Shown here one piece after another: positions 8,751-16,880 of a stretch of DNA of 45,671 bases. Numbering within the stretch: position 1 is the stretch's first letter; every line of letters begins with the position of its first letter. Source of the DNA: Gammaproteobacteria bacterium. GTDB taxonomy: Bacteria > Pseudomonadota > Gammaproteobacteria > Chromatiales > Chromatiaceae. The position numbers and the translations under genes are program-made. The DNA lies in assembly GCA_024227135.1 (NCBI GenBank), contig JAAELC010000714.1:1-45671 (forward strand), in the 5' to 3' direction. The notes under the pieces were generated by a model. The model saw only the letters and a program-made list of their open reading frames with translations. It had not been told where the DNA came from and did not search any database.

Positions 8751-9492
8751 GACACTCCGTCCTTCCCTTGTTTGATTCGGTATCCAGGGAACGAATAACC
8801 CGGGCGGGTACGCCGCCGGCCAGTTTATTGGCGGGAAGATCATGGGTAACGACACTGCCTGCTGCAACAATGGTGCCGCTTCCGATGCGCACGCCAGCCA
8901 TCACCGAGACGCCGGTAGCCAGCCAGACATCGTCTTCAAGGACAATGTCACCGGCCTGGTCGTCGGTCTCCGGCAGACCGGCAGCGCGTGCTTCCGCGTC
9001 CAGGGGGTGACCGGGATAGCCAGCCAGCAGTGCGCGACCGGCGATACGGACATTGTTGCCAATCTCCACGCGCCGGCCCACGGCGATGGTGGTCATCCAG
9101 CCTATGTCCACATTTTCGCCGACCCGCAGTTCCGGTGCCTGCGCGGCACTGGTACGGCCGCTGAAAGTGCTTTGCCCGGAGACACGGCAATTGTCACCCA
9201 GGCTGATCTGTATCGGCCCGCTGATATAGGGCAGACCGCCGTAAAGGTAGAGATTGCGGCCGATCTGTGTCAGGCGTCCCTTGAAAAGCGGTGTCCACCA
9301 AAGAATGCGAGTCAGGGTCGAGAACAGCCCGCGTACACCGCAGTAGGCGGAATACAATGGAGCCACGACGACACCCGGTGCCGGAATTTCAAATCTGTGG
9401 ACCGCTTTGATTTGCCGGAACAGGGTTCTGGTGAGGGGATTCGGGCTCTGTTTCAACCACTGTTTGGTCTGATTAAGCGTTAAAGTATTCAT
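8740..9492 (-). CDS. hexapeptide-repeat acyltransferase (SypM-like)
   Basis: A 250-residue left-handed beta-helix transferase of the WcaF/NodL/serine-acetyltransferase-like group. The family O- or N-acetylates sugars using acyl-CoA. Hexapeptide repeats ([LIV]-G-x4) run from about residue 90 to 230, ending in GSGTIVAAGSVVTHDLPANKLAGGVPARVI, the typical last coils. A GGAG site precedes the ATG, 5 nt after glmS. Placement matches sypM. It probably decorates the repeat unit before export. Confidence 0.9.
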   Translation of the reverse strand: MNTLTLNQTKQWLKQSPNPLTRTLFRQIKAVHRFEIPAPGVVVAPLYSAYCGVRGLFSTLTRILWWTPLFKGRLTQIGRNLYLYGGLPYISGPIQISLGDNCRVSGQSTFSGRTSAAQAPELRVGENVDIGWMTTIAVGRRVEIGNNVRIAGRALLAGYPGHPLDAEARAAGLPETDDQAGDIVLEDDVWLATGVSVMAGVRIGSGTIVAAGSVVTHDLPANKLAGGVPARVIRSLDTESNKGRTECHDS

Positions 9493-9497
9493 AGTGC

Positions 9498-11324
9498 TTA
9501 CTCCACGGTTACGGATTTGGCCAGATTACGCGGTTGATCGACGTCGGTACCTTTGAGTACGGCGATGTGATAGGCGAGCAGTTGCAAAGGCAATGCGTAG
9601 AGGATGGGTTGCAAAAGTTCTTCAACATCTGGCATGACTATCGCATCCTCGATATGATCACCTGCTGCGTCCACACCTTCCCGATTGCTGATGAGTACGA
9701 TTCTGGCGCCGCGCGAAGCCACTTCACGCAGATTTGAAAAGGTCTTGCCGAACAGCGGGCCCGGGGGCGCAATCATGACCACCGGCATCTGATCATCGAC
9801 CAGCGCAATCGGGCCGTGTTTAAGCTCGCCGGCCGGGTAGGCCTCGGCATGGATGTAGCTGATCTCTTTGAGTTTGAGTGCGCCTTCCTGCGCCAATGGA
9901 TACCCGATTCCACGGCCCAGATACAGCACGCTCCCGGCGTGTTGCAGAACGGCGGCGATCTTTCGGACAGGCTCTTCGAGATCCTGAAGAGTGCGTTGCA
10001 TTATCCCGGGTAAACGTTGAATCTGTGTCAGCAGCCGTTCTTCTTCATGTGCGTCGATCCGGTTGTTGGCGCGGGCAACAGTTAACGCCAGATTCAGTAG
10101 AACGCCCAGTTGGGCGGTGAAAGCCTTGGTAGAGGCAACGCCGATTTCCTGTCCGGCCAGGGTATTCAGCAGGCTGTCGCTCTCATGAGCCATGCTGCTG
10201 TTGGCGACATTTACAATGGAAATACACCCTTGACCGGCAGCCCTGGCATGGCGAAGCGCGGCCAGGGTATCTGCTGTTTCACCGGACTGGGAGATGAACA
10301 GGGCCGCCGTATCACAGCTCAGTGGGGCGTTTCGGTAACGGCTCTCAGAGGCAATATCGATATCGGTCGGGAGCGCGGAGAAGCCCTCCAGCCAGTACTT
10401 GCCGATCATGCCGGCGTAGTAAGAGGTACCGCAGGCGATGATGGACAACCGCTGCAGGTTCTCCAGCGCAGAGGGCATGGCCGCCAGTCTGGCGCGAGGC
10501 CTTTTTGTAGCGAGGAACTGAGCCATGGTGCGCTTGAGAACCTCTGGCTGTTCATGGATCTCTTTCAGCATGTAGTGGCGATAGCCTTGTTTGCTGCAGT
10601 CTGCCGCAGCAGCTTCGATCCGCTGCAACGGCCGTTCCACGGCATTACCGTCGACATCGATGATGCTCATGTGGTCACGCTGTACACAAGCCAGGTCACC
10701 TTCTTCCATGTGGCAGATCATATCCGCCTTCGCGGTCAGCGCATTGACATCTGAGGAGAGGTAGTAACCACCTTCAGCCTGGCCCAATATCAAAGGACTG
10801 CCGCGTCGAGCGGCCAGCATCATGTCAGGTCTGTCATGGAATACGGCTGCAACCGCAAAGCAGCCTTCGAGGTGGTTCAGGGCCTCACGCATTGCCTGCT
10901 CATGTTTCATGCCCTGATCGAGATTGCGAGTGATCAACAGTGGAATGACCTCGCTGTCGGTCTCGCTCTGGAATAGGTAACCGTCTCCATCCAGGTCCTC
11001 CTGCAGTGCCTGGTAGTTTTCGATAATACCGTTATGGGCAACCGCCACCTGTGGGGTCATGTGTGGGTGGGCGTTTTGCCGGGTGGGCGCGCCATGGGTT
11101 GCCCAGCGGGTGTGGGCGATACCAATGGTACCGTCCACAGGTTCGCTTTGGAGTCTTTTTTCCAGGTTCTCCAGCTTACCTTTTGCACGCCTCCGTTCGA
11201 GTCCCTGGCGACTCACGACGGCAATCCCGGCGGAGTCGTATCCGCGATAGGAAAGTGCCTCCAGTCCTGCTATCAGGTTGTTGGTGACCGAATGGCCGTT
11301 GATCGCTGCAAAAATGCCACACAT
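9498..11324 (-). CDS. glmS: glutamine--fructose-6-phosphate aminotransferase (isomerizing)
   Basis: A full-length GlmS of 608 residues. It converts fructose-6-P and glutamine to glucosamine-6-P, the entry to UDP-GlcNAc. The class II glutaminase starts with MCGI (catalytic Cys2) and contains HTRWATHG. Two SIS domains follow (about 285-410 and 455-590) with SQSGETADT and STKAFTAQ, and the C-terminal NLAKSVTVE closes the active site. A strong GGAAGG site precedes the ATG. A glmS in a sigma-54-controlled polysaccharide operon suggests an extra, locus-specific copy that feeds amino-sugar into the polymer; I cannot see whether the genome has another copy. Confidence 0.97.
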   Translation of the reverse strand: MCGIFAAINGHSVTNNLIAGLEALSYRGYDSAGIAVVSRQGLERRRAKGKLENLEKRLQSEPVDGTIGIAHTRWATHGAPTRQNAHPHMTPQVAVAHNGIIENYQALQEDLDGDGYLFQSETDSEVIPLLITRNLDQGMKHEQAMREALNHLEGCFAVAAVFHDRPDMMLAARRGSPLILGQAEGGYYLSSDVNALTAKADMICHMEEGDLACVQRDHMSIIDVDGNAVERPLQRIEAAAADCSKQGYRHYMLKEIHEQPEVLKRTMAQFLATKRPRARLAAMPSALENLQRLSIIACGTSYYAGMIGKYWLEGFSALPTDIDIASESRYRNAPLSCDTAALFISQSGETADTLAALRHARAAGQGCISIVNVANSSMAHESDSLLNTLAGQEIGVASTKAFTAQLGVLLNLALTVARANNRIDAHEEERLLTQIQRLPGIMQRTLQDLEEPVRKIAAVLQHAGSVLYLGRGIGYPLAQEGALKLKEISYIHAEAYPAGELKHGPIALVDDQMPVVMIAPPGPLFGKTFSNLREVASRGARIVLISNREGVDAAGDHIEDAIVMPDVEELLQPILYALPLQLLAYHIAVLKGTDVDQPRNLAKSVTVE

Positions 11325-11363
11325 GCTTGCCTTCCTTTAGTGGGTTATCGTTGGATTTGTTAT

Positions 11364-11379
11364 TGCAGAAATCGGGCCA
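11364..11379 (-). promoter_or_regulatory. sigma-54 promoter of the glmS-acyltransferase-GT-wzz operon
   Basis: On the minus strand it reads TGGCCCGATTTCTGCA (consensus TGGCACGNNNNTTGCA, two mismatches, GG/GC spacing exact). It lies 40 nt from the glmS ATG. The rest of 11380-11575 holds no gene; I see candidate enhancer sequences there and no clear terminator for the upstream operon. Confidence 0.78.
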
Positions 11380-11453
11380 ACTAAAGAAGGGCATGTAAAA
11401 CATTGTGCTGAGACATATCCCCTGTTCTATGCCTTTGCGAATTCGGGATGAGT

Positions 11454-11469
11454 TGCAAACTGCTGTGCG
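11454..11469 (-). promoter_or_regulatory. candidate enhancer (UAS) upstream of glmS
   Basis: TGCAAACTGCTGTGCG fits TGCAAA-N2-GC-N2-TGCA at all but the last base and lies 75 nt behind the glmS sigma-54 promoter. A second related stretch at 11486-11501 shares CAAAC-(T)-GGCTCTGCAA with the enhancer candidate at 3606-3620. Confidence 0.5.
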
Positions 11470-11575
11470 TATCGCGAATAATCAACAAACTGGCTCTGCA
11501 ACGTTTTGCGTCCAATGGAGAACCGTATTCAGCAATGTAGGATAATGAGCGATACGAACCGCATCGATCGTGTTG

Positions 11576-12505
11576 TCAGGTAATGGAGTTTTCTTTTTGA
11601 TTGCCGATGCCGCCGGATACCCAACCAAGCCCCACCAGCAAAAGGATACCCGTCAATCCGCCACCGAGTTGAGGTGCCGGCGCGGTGGCGATGTTGGAAT
11701 CGCCGAAAGCATCGGCAGGGTCCGAGGTTACAATAAAGACCGCGTCGTTGAAGTCATCGTCTGAACTGATGTTCCAGTCGTTGGTGGAGCCATCGACCCG
11801 GTTCAGATCTTCAAATCCCATGATAACTTCGTCATGGTTCTCATTGGAAAACAGCAAGGCTGTGTGGCGGGAATCCACGAGGCTGCTCTCCATGGTGCTG
11901 GTAAAATCGGCCTCGGGATTGAGGAAGTCCAGCCCGTAAAAAATCTGCCTTTCTCCTTCGAGTACTCCATCCGAAACGGTGTCTCCGCCGGTCCAGGCAT
12001 TTTGTGCCAGAAAGAAGCTGACAGATGTTCCGGCGGACAGGATACTGTCACCCACCTGTACGGTATCGCCGGCCAGAAGTGTTCCGCCGCCGCCGGATTC
12101 CGAAACGTTGGGAAACAGCCAGCCCGTATCGATGCCATCAACGGCATCGAGCTCGACAAGCGATATGTTTCCCGAGTTGTCGGTATCGATATCGCCTTTT
12201 CTCAAGTCGTCAAATGCACCCTCGCTGAATGTCAGCCAGCCCAAAGAATTTTTGTAGCCAGCACCCTCGTCCAGAAAGGTGACGGAAATGTTTGCGTCCT
12301 GATTGAGGGTCAGATAGGGATCGTAATCGGTGTTCAGGAAGGAGGCATCGACGGCACTGGCTTCCGGTAGTTGCTCTTGAACAGTCTGCAGCAGAGTGGG
12401 ATCGACGCTCTGGTTGTCGATCGAAGGCGGATTGGTATCGAGGGCGCTTGCCGACATCGAGACCGAAAAGATTGCAAGTATTGCCATTGCGTATGATGTT
12501 TTCAT
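11576..12505 (-). CDS. DUF4114-domain exported protein with exosortase-type C-terminal tail
   Basis: A 309-residue secreted protein. It has a signal peptide (cleavage near residue 21-22), an acidic Asn/Asp-rich body and a DUF4114 domain (about 150-265) ending in the family's GFEDLNR and D-rich DDDFNDAVF block, which may bind calcium. The C terminus (about 273-309) has APAPQLGGG, a hydrophobic helix and a short hydrophilic end with one Lys. This is the layout of an exosortase sorting signal but without the PEP motif or Arg cluster. The gene follows the exosortase and its partner by 4 nt and has its own perfect sigma-54 promoter. I infer it is the dedicated substrate, a surface or matrix protein co-produced with the polysaccharide. 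Confidence 0.82.
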   Translation of the reverse strand: MKTSYAMAILAIFSVSMSASALDTNPPSIDNQSVDPTLLQTVQEQLPEASAVDASFLNTDYDPYLTLNQDANISVTFLDEGAGYKNSLGWLTFSEGAFDDLRKGDIDTDNSGNISLVELDAVDGIDTGWLFPNVSESGGGGTLLAGDTVQVGDSILSAGTSVSFFLAQNAWTGGDTVSDGVLEGERQIFYGLDFLNPEADFTSTMESSLVDSRHTALLFSNENHDEVIMGFEDLNRVDGSTNDWNISSDDDFNDAVFIVTSDPADAFGDSNIATAPAPQLGGGLTGILLLVGLGWVSGGIGNQKENSIT

Positions 12506-12509
12506 TTTA

Positions 12510-13040
12510 CTAACCAGACGCCGTAAATCGTATCCAGGGTATCTGCTCCAATACCGGACAGCCCTCCGGATGGGCGAGCGCTAGAACAGGTCCAGGATTT
12601 GTATGGACAGAAAGCTGCAATCTACGTGCCAGCGCATGAGTCATGGTTTTCAACCAGAAGATATAGAGGGGAAAGTCAGGGTAGATCTGTTTATCGAACA
12701 GATAAGCGCTTGTGTAGCCGGCGCTGAATGAACGTGTTTCCCACAGCGCCAGGAATTCATCACCCTCCGGCATGACTGCGATTTGCAAACTGCCACGGCA
12801 TTCCGGTAATGTGATTTGCAATCCGCGAATTCCACTGTCCTGTGTGTAGTGAACCCATCGTGCGTCGGGCATGTCGTTCTCGACAAGGAACTGCGCCAGC
12901 CGGACCGCTGTTCGCGTATCGGCATCATCAAACGTCACATTCCTTTCCGACGGAAAACGCGTAGTCAGGCCACCTGTGACCAGCAGTACGACCAGCCAGA
13001 ACGTAAATCTATTCTGCACTGTGTTGACGTAGGCCGACAT
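12510..13040 (-). CDS. exosortase-associated membrane-anchored protein
   Basis: A 176-residue protein with one N-terminal TM (about 12-26) and an extracytoplasmic domain containing two cysteines (C81 in LPECRGS, C161 in PEGCPVL) that could form a disulfide. Size, topology and position immediately after an exosortase recall EpsI-type partners, but I do not see convincing EpsI motifs. It overlaps the exosortase gene by 32 nt, and the DUF4114 gene follows 4 nt after it. I infer a role in sorting or processing. Its 3' part also carries a sigma-54 promoter (12616-12631). Confidence 0.65.
   Translation of the reverse strand: MSAYVNTVQNRFTFWLVVLLVTGGLTTRFPSERNVTFDDADTRTAVRLAQFLVENDMPDARWVHYTQDSGIRGLQITLPECRGSLQIAVMPEGDEFLALWETRSFSAGYTSAYLFDKQIYPDFPLYIFWLKTMTHALARRLQLSVHTNPGPVLALAHPEGCPVLEQIPWIRFTASG
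12616..12631 (-). promoter_or_regulatory. sigma-54 promoter (perfect consensus) for the DUF4114 gene
   Basis: On the minus strand it reads TGGCACGTAGATTGCA, preceded by C. It matches the YTGGCACGNNNNTTGCA consensus at every position. It lies inside the 3' end of the exosortase-partner gene, 111 nt before the DUF4114 ATG, which would leave a leader of roughly 100 nt. A weaker enhancer-like TGCAAACTGC is at 12784-12793. Confidence 0.75.
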
Positions 13041-13851
13041 AACGTATGCCTGATACGATAACCGTTAGCAACAGGGCAGCAGAGACCAGCTGGTACGACT
13101 GTTCTCCTGTATCCGAGTGCCACCAATTGTGCCAGTCAAGGTCAATTGCCATGGTGTACAGGCGCAATATATTCATTCCGACAATGGTCACGGTGAGCAC
13201 GGTGACTACGGCTATTTCGCGCATACTCAGGGCAATGCCACGAAAACGGGACAGGGCGAACCAGGCCATCCAGGCGCTTCCAAGGTTGGTGACGGAAGAA
13301 CATCCGCGAAGGATCAGGAGCTGATGTTTTGAAGGACCAAAAATGATGTTGCCGGTGTGGTTGCCTGATCCAGTGGTGAGTTTCAGCAGGCCCGATACCA
13401 GCCAGGCATCAAATGCCAGAACCGGTGCAGCGAACCACTTTAACAGGTAGGTCACCAACAGGGGCTGAAGTGCCGCCAGTCCCATGATCAACAGCGCAGT
13501 ACGTGCTCGAGAATTATGTTTCGTACCTCGCCACAACCATAAAGAGAACATCAGCAGGATCAACCAGCCTATCTGGTAGCTGGGGATCAGAAACAGGAGA
13601 GACAGAGCAATAGCAACCCCCCTGTCTGTGCTGCCTGGCCGTTGACGTTCAAATGACAACCAGAGTGTCAGTCCAAGCAACAATGCGAAGGCGGGTACCA
13701 GATTGGGAATCCCTGCTGCTTCATGGTTCCCGGCAATCAAAAGCGGTAGATATCCGGCCAGTAAGGCGCCCAAGATCAGGGGTAAAAAAATTCCCACCCG
13801 TGATTCAAGTATTGGATATGCCGGCCGGTGACTGCCGGCATGAGTATTCAT
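13009..13851 (-). CDS. exosortase family protein (transmembrane cysteine transpeptidase-like)
   Basis: A polytopic membrane protein of about 280 residues with roughly eight hydrophobic helices. Exosortases cut a C-terminal sorting signal and pass the protein outward. The family triad is visible (numbering from 13866): Cys189 in RGCSSVTNL, Arg235 in GMNILRLY, and His250 in WWHSDTGEQ. The Cys motif differs from the usual CSGxRS form. The start at 13851 gives a 4-nt ATGA overlap with the preceding GGDEF fragment; an ATG at 13866 is the alternative. It lies between a Wzy-like polymerase and a candidate substrate, so it probably works on that one protein. The subfamily is not identifiable by eye. 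Confidence 0.88.
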   Translation of the reverse strand: MNTHAGSHRPAYPILESRVGIFLPLILGALLAGYLPLLIAGNHEAAGIPNLVPAFALLLGLTLWLSFERQRPGSTDRGVAIALSLLFLIPSYQIGWLILLMFSLWLWRGTKHNSRARTALLIMGLAALQPLLVTYLLKWFAAPVLAFDAWLVSGLLKLTTGSGNHTGNIIFGPSKHQLLILRGCSSVTNLGSAWMAWFALSRFRGIALSMREIAVVTVLTVTIVGMNILRLYTMAIDLDWHNWWHSDTGEQSYQLVSAALLLTVIVSGIRYVGLRQHSAE

Positions 13852-14069
13852 GATGTAATCGAACACGGTACGACGCTGATGCAGTTACCCCCATCCTGTT
13901 TTGCCTGATAGAGGGCTTTATCAGCTCTCGCAAGCAGTCCGGAACGGTCGTCTGTTATATAGTTAAAACTGGTCAATCCAAGGCTTGCTGTTACTTTCAG
14001 ATAGTGTGATCCACTCTCAGTGACCAGATTCGAAATTATGCTTGAGGGCTGTTTTGGCGAGGATTGCAT
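13848..14069 (-). pseudogene. GGDEF (diguanylate cyclase) C-terminal remnant
   Basis: A 73-residue ORF whose residues about 18-66 match the end of a GGDEF domain: VTASLGLT, then LLARADKALYQAKQDGGN. The GGDEF active-site motif and everything before it are missing, so it cannot make c-di-GMP. It begins 4 nt after the polymerase stop, has no ribosome-binding site, and overlaps the exosortase start as ATGA. I read it as the leftover of a diguanylate cyclase gene lost by deletion, now only a translational bridge. Confidence 0.75.
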
Positions 14070-14073
14070 AGTG

Positions 14074-15468
14074 CTATCTGTCGGTTGTCAGGGATGGCAT
14101 TTTGTCGGGCAGGTGTGCATCTACCCAGCGGGCGACGGCTACCACCAGGGCAGCGAGGATGTAGATAGGCCAGGTAAAACCTTGTGTGAGGAAAGTACCC
14201 GATACCACTGTTCCAACCAAGCCTGCGAGTACGGCCTGAGCGGCCGCATGTATAACGGGGTCAACATGGCCCCTGTTTCGTTCCACACGATTCAGAGTGT
14301 TCAGGGCAGTTTTGATCAGCAGGATAATGATGGTGGCAAATACTCCCAGGCCGAGAAAACCGGTCTCGGCCAGCACACCGAACCAGGTGCTGTGTACCGC
14401 GTGATTGAGGCCATCCCAGTGTGGACTGTAGTAGAAATAGTTCGAATAGAAGTTGTCGAGGCCAACCCCGGTTAACGGGTTGTGTAACGCCATGCCGAAT
14501 GCCGCTTCCCAGGCATACAGACGTCCCATGGCCGAAGCGTCTACACCTGCTTCGGCAGCGCCACCTGAGGCCCGGTCCGAAATACCGGCGACCACAAAGA
14601 GCGCCATGGCTGCCACTATGCCGATGGAAAAGAACAGCGCCTTGGACTGGATACGACGATATCCATATACAGCGAATATCGCCATGATGCCGAGTAACCC
14701 ACCGCGGCTCTGGGTTGCGATTACAGCCGAGAACAGGATCGGTACGCTGATGAGCCCCAGCAACTTTGAACTTCGTCCAAGGTCTTTGGTCATGATCAGG
14801 CTGACGGCAAATGAAGTTGGAAACATCAGCACCAGTGCGAGGTCGTTTGGATCGCCGAGAACCGATCCGATGGCACGCCCGATGGTGACACGTGTTTCTT
14901 CCACCAGGCCGATTCCATTGATCTTGTTGAAGATGGCGACCAGGCCGACGATGCTGCCGGACACGGTTATCAGTTTTGAGGCAAAGTCAAAATCCTTGGC
15001 GGTGCGCGAAAGCCAGGCAATGGCGAAGGTCATCAGGGCGATTTTCCAATAGACGTACTTAAAGTAGGCGATGGCGATGGGCCGGTTACTGGCCAGTGAG
15101 ACGCCGATCAGCACCAGCACGAAGAAGATCGTCACGGCGGTCAGCTCGGGCCGCCAGTAGGCTTCGATTTTGCGGGTCAGTCCGATGTGCCATGCCAACG
15201 CCCCCAGGGAGGCCAGGGAAAGCAGCAGCGGGATCTTCAATGAATAGAGCTGCGGGAAGACTTCGTGAAGACGGAAGAATGAGAACACCACGAACAGCAG
15301 CACCATCAAGAATGGCCTGCTCAGTACGAACAGGGCTGCGGCGGGTACCAGGCCGATGGCTATCGCCACGGCCGGATGTGGCGCCAGCTTCCATGCGACA
15401 CCGATCAACAGACAGACGGATAGAGCCAGTATTGCCTGGGTGCCGCGGTTGTCCAGGCTTAGATTCAT
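14074..15468 (-). CDS. O-antigen ligase/polymerase family protein (Wzy-like, SypL-like)
   Basis: A 464-residue inner-membrane protein with about a dozen TM helices and a Wzy_C/O-antigen ligase domain (about 215-390). Visible features are a TQSRGGLLG motif, and a large periplasmic loop with NPLTGVGLDNFYS and an HAVHSTWFGVLAETG block. It polymerises undecaprenyl-linked repeat units or ligates glycan. The position after the flippase, with a 4-nt overlap, and the Wzz-like gene downstream favour polymerase. Confidence 0.92.
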   Translation of the reverse strand: MNLSLDNRGTQAILALSVCLLIGVAWKLAPHPAVAIAIGLVPAAALFVLSRPFLMVLLFVVFSFFRLHEVFPQLYSLKIPLLLSLASLGALAWHIGLTRKIEAYWRPELTAVTIFFVLVLIGVSLASNRPIAIAYFKYVYWKIALMTFAIAWLSRTAKDFDFASKLITVSGSIVGLVAIFNKINGIGLVEETRVTIGRAIGSVLGDPNDLALVLMFPTSFAVSLIMTKDLGRSSKLLGLISVPILFSAVIATQSRGGLLGIMAIFAVYGYRRIQSKALFFSIGIVAAMALFVVAGISDRASGGAAEAGVDASAMGRLYAWEAAFGMALHNPLTGVGLDNFYSNYFYYSPHWDGLNHAVHSTWFGVLAETGFLGLGVFATIIILLIKTALNTLNRVERNRGHVDPVIHAAAQAVLAGLVGTVVSGTFLTQGFTWPIYILAALVVAVARWVDAHLPDKMPSLTTDR

Positions 15469-16880
15469 CGTTTCAACAACCTTGTCGGCACGGGGAAGAG
15501 CCTGAGCATCAGCGCTGTGCCCGCCAGACAGCCGGTAGCCGCCAGTGTCAGCAGCAGTTGATGTGCGGCGCTACCTGCCTGCGAACCCAGTGTCAGCCAG
15601 CCGATACCGAGCGTGGCCAGCAACAGCAGTGAACGGGTGGGATAGGGCAACGGCAGGAAGTGCTGACTGGCGATGAAGAACAGCACCACCCGAATGCCCT
15701 GCGCCAGCAGTAAGGCAAGGATTACCCCCCAAACCGCATGTTCCGGTGTCCACCAGAACATGCCGAGGATGCCGCCCGAGGCACCGATGATGTTGATCAC
15801 CAACTGTGTGCGGGTGGTCTTGCCGGTAAAACAACCCAGGTTGATCAGTTCAGCGATCTCTTTGAAGGCCATTACCAGTACCAGGACTAATGTGTACTGT
15901 CCTGCCATGGCATAGGACCCTGGCAGCATCCAGTCGATCAGCAGTGGTGAAATAAGGCCAACCGGTACGGCGATGATCATTGTGAGTACAACGCCCAGCG
16001 CGATAAAGCCGGCGGCCTTCCTATGACCGTCCGGTTCATTCAGTACCTCGAAACGTCGTGGTGACCACCACATACCGAAGGGCTGCATCAGCAATACCAC
16101 GGCAAGGGCGAACTTGGCTGCTACGCCAAACTGCGCCACATCGGCCAACCCTGTGTGTTCGGCCAGTATCCAGCGATCCAGTCCGTTCAATGCGAAGGCT
16201 ACCAGCCCACTGGCGACGATCGGCAGGCTGTAGACCAGAGAGCGGCGGCCGGTTTTTCGGCTGACGGAAAGTCCGGTATCCCGTATATGCAGGTATCCCA
16301 CCACCAGGGCCTGAGCCACGACGGCGAGCAGGCCTGCTTCCAGTACGCCTTCAACACCCCTTCCGACGCTGAGCAGGAGCAACACCAGCAAGGCCTGGGT
16401 CAGTGCACGCCCGATCGTGACGAGGAAAAAGCTGACCGCCTGATTGCGCATGCGCAGCCATCCCAGCGGTATCGCTATGCAACCTTCCAGTGCCAGCATG
16501 GACAGCACCAGACGCATCTCGTATCCGGTCGGCTGACCGGGCATCAGGGCAGCGATCAGGTCGGCCGACAAGTATCCGACTATCAAGGCTGTGGTACCGA
16601 TAATGAGCGTCAGCCCGAAGACCTCGGCGGCCAGGCGACGGCGTTCGGTGGGGTCTTTTGATGCCCCTGCGAATCTGAACAACGCATCCTCCAGACCCAT
16701 GCCGACCAGGATACTGCCGATGACAGCCAGGCTGCTGATTACCTCCAGCCGACCAAAGGCATCAGTCGACAGGTGATGGGCTATGAAGGGCAGCATCAGC
16801 AACGAAATGCCCTTCATCAGCGCAACGCTTGCACCGTACAGCATTGTCTGCCTCAGGGTATCGGGTAACCGGCGGATCAC
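15465..16880 (-). CDS. polysaccharide flippase (Wzx/MOP family, SypK-like)
   Basis: A 471-residue, 12-14-TM protein of the oligosaccharidyl-lipid flippase family. It starts with TLRQTMLYGASVALMKGISLLMLPFIAHHLS, the typical Wzx first helix, and has charged loops such as FRFAGASKDP. It moves undecaprenyl-linked repeat units across the inner membrane. It overlaps the genes on both sides by 4 nt. Confidence 0.92.
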   Translation of the reverse strand: MIRRLPDTLRQTMLYGASVALMKGISLLMLPFIAHHLSTDAFGRLEVISSLAVIGSILVGMGLEDALFRFAGASKDPTERRRLAAEVFGLTLIIGTTALIVGYLSADLIAALMPGQPTGYEMRLVLSMLALEGCIAIPLGWLRMRNQAVSFFLVTIGRALTQALLVLLLLSVGRGVEGVLEAGLLAVVAQALVVGYLHIRDTGLSVSRKTGRRSLVYSLPIVASGLVAFALNGLDRWILAEHTGLADVAQFGVAAKFALAVVLLMQPFGMWWSPRRFEVLNEPDGHRKAAGFIALGVVLTMIIAVPVGLISPLLIDWMLPGSYAMAGQYTLVLVLVMAFKEIAELINLGCFTGKTTRTQLVINIIGASGGILGMFWWTPEHAVWGVILALLLAQGIRVVLFFIASQHFLPLPYPTRSLLLLATLGIGWLTLGSQAGSAAHQLLLTLAATGCLAGTALMLRLFPVPTRLLKR

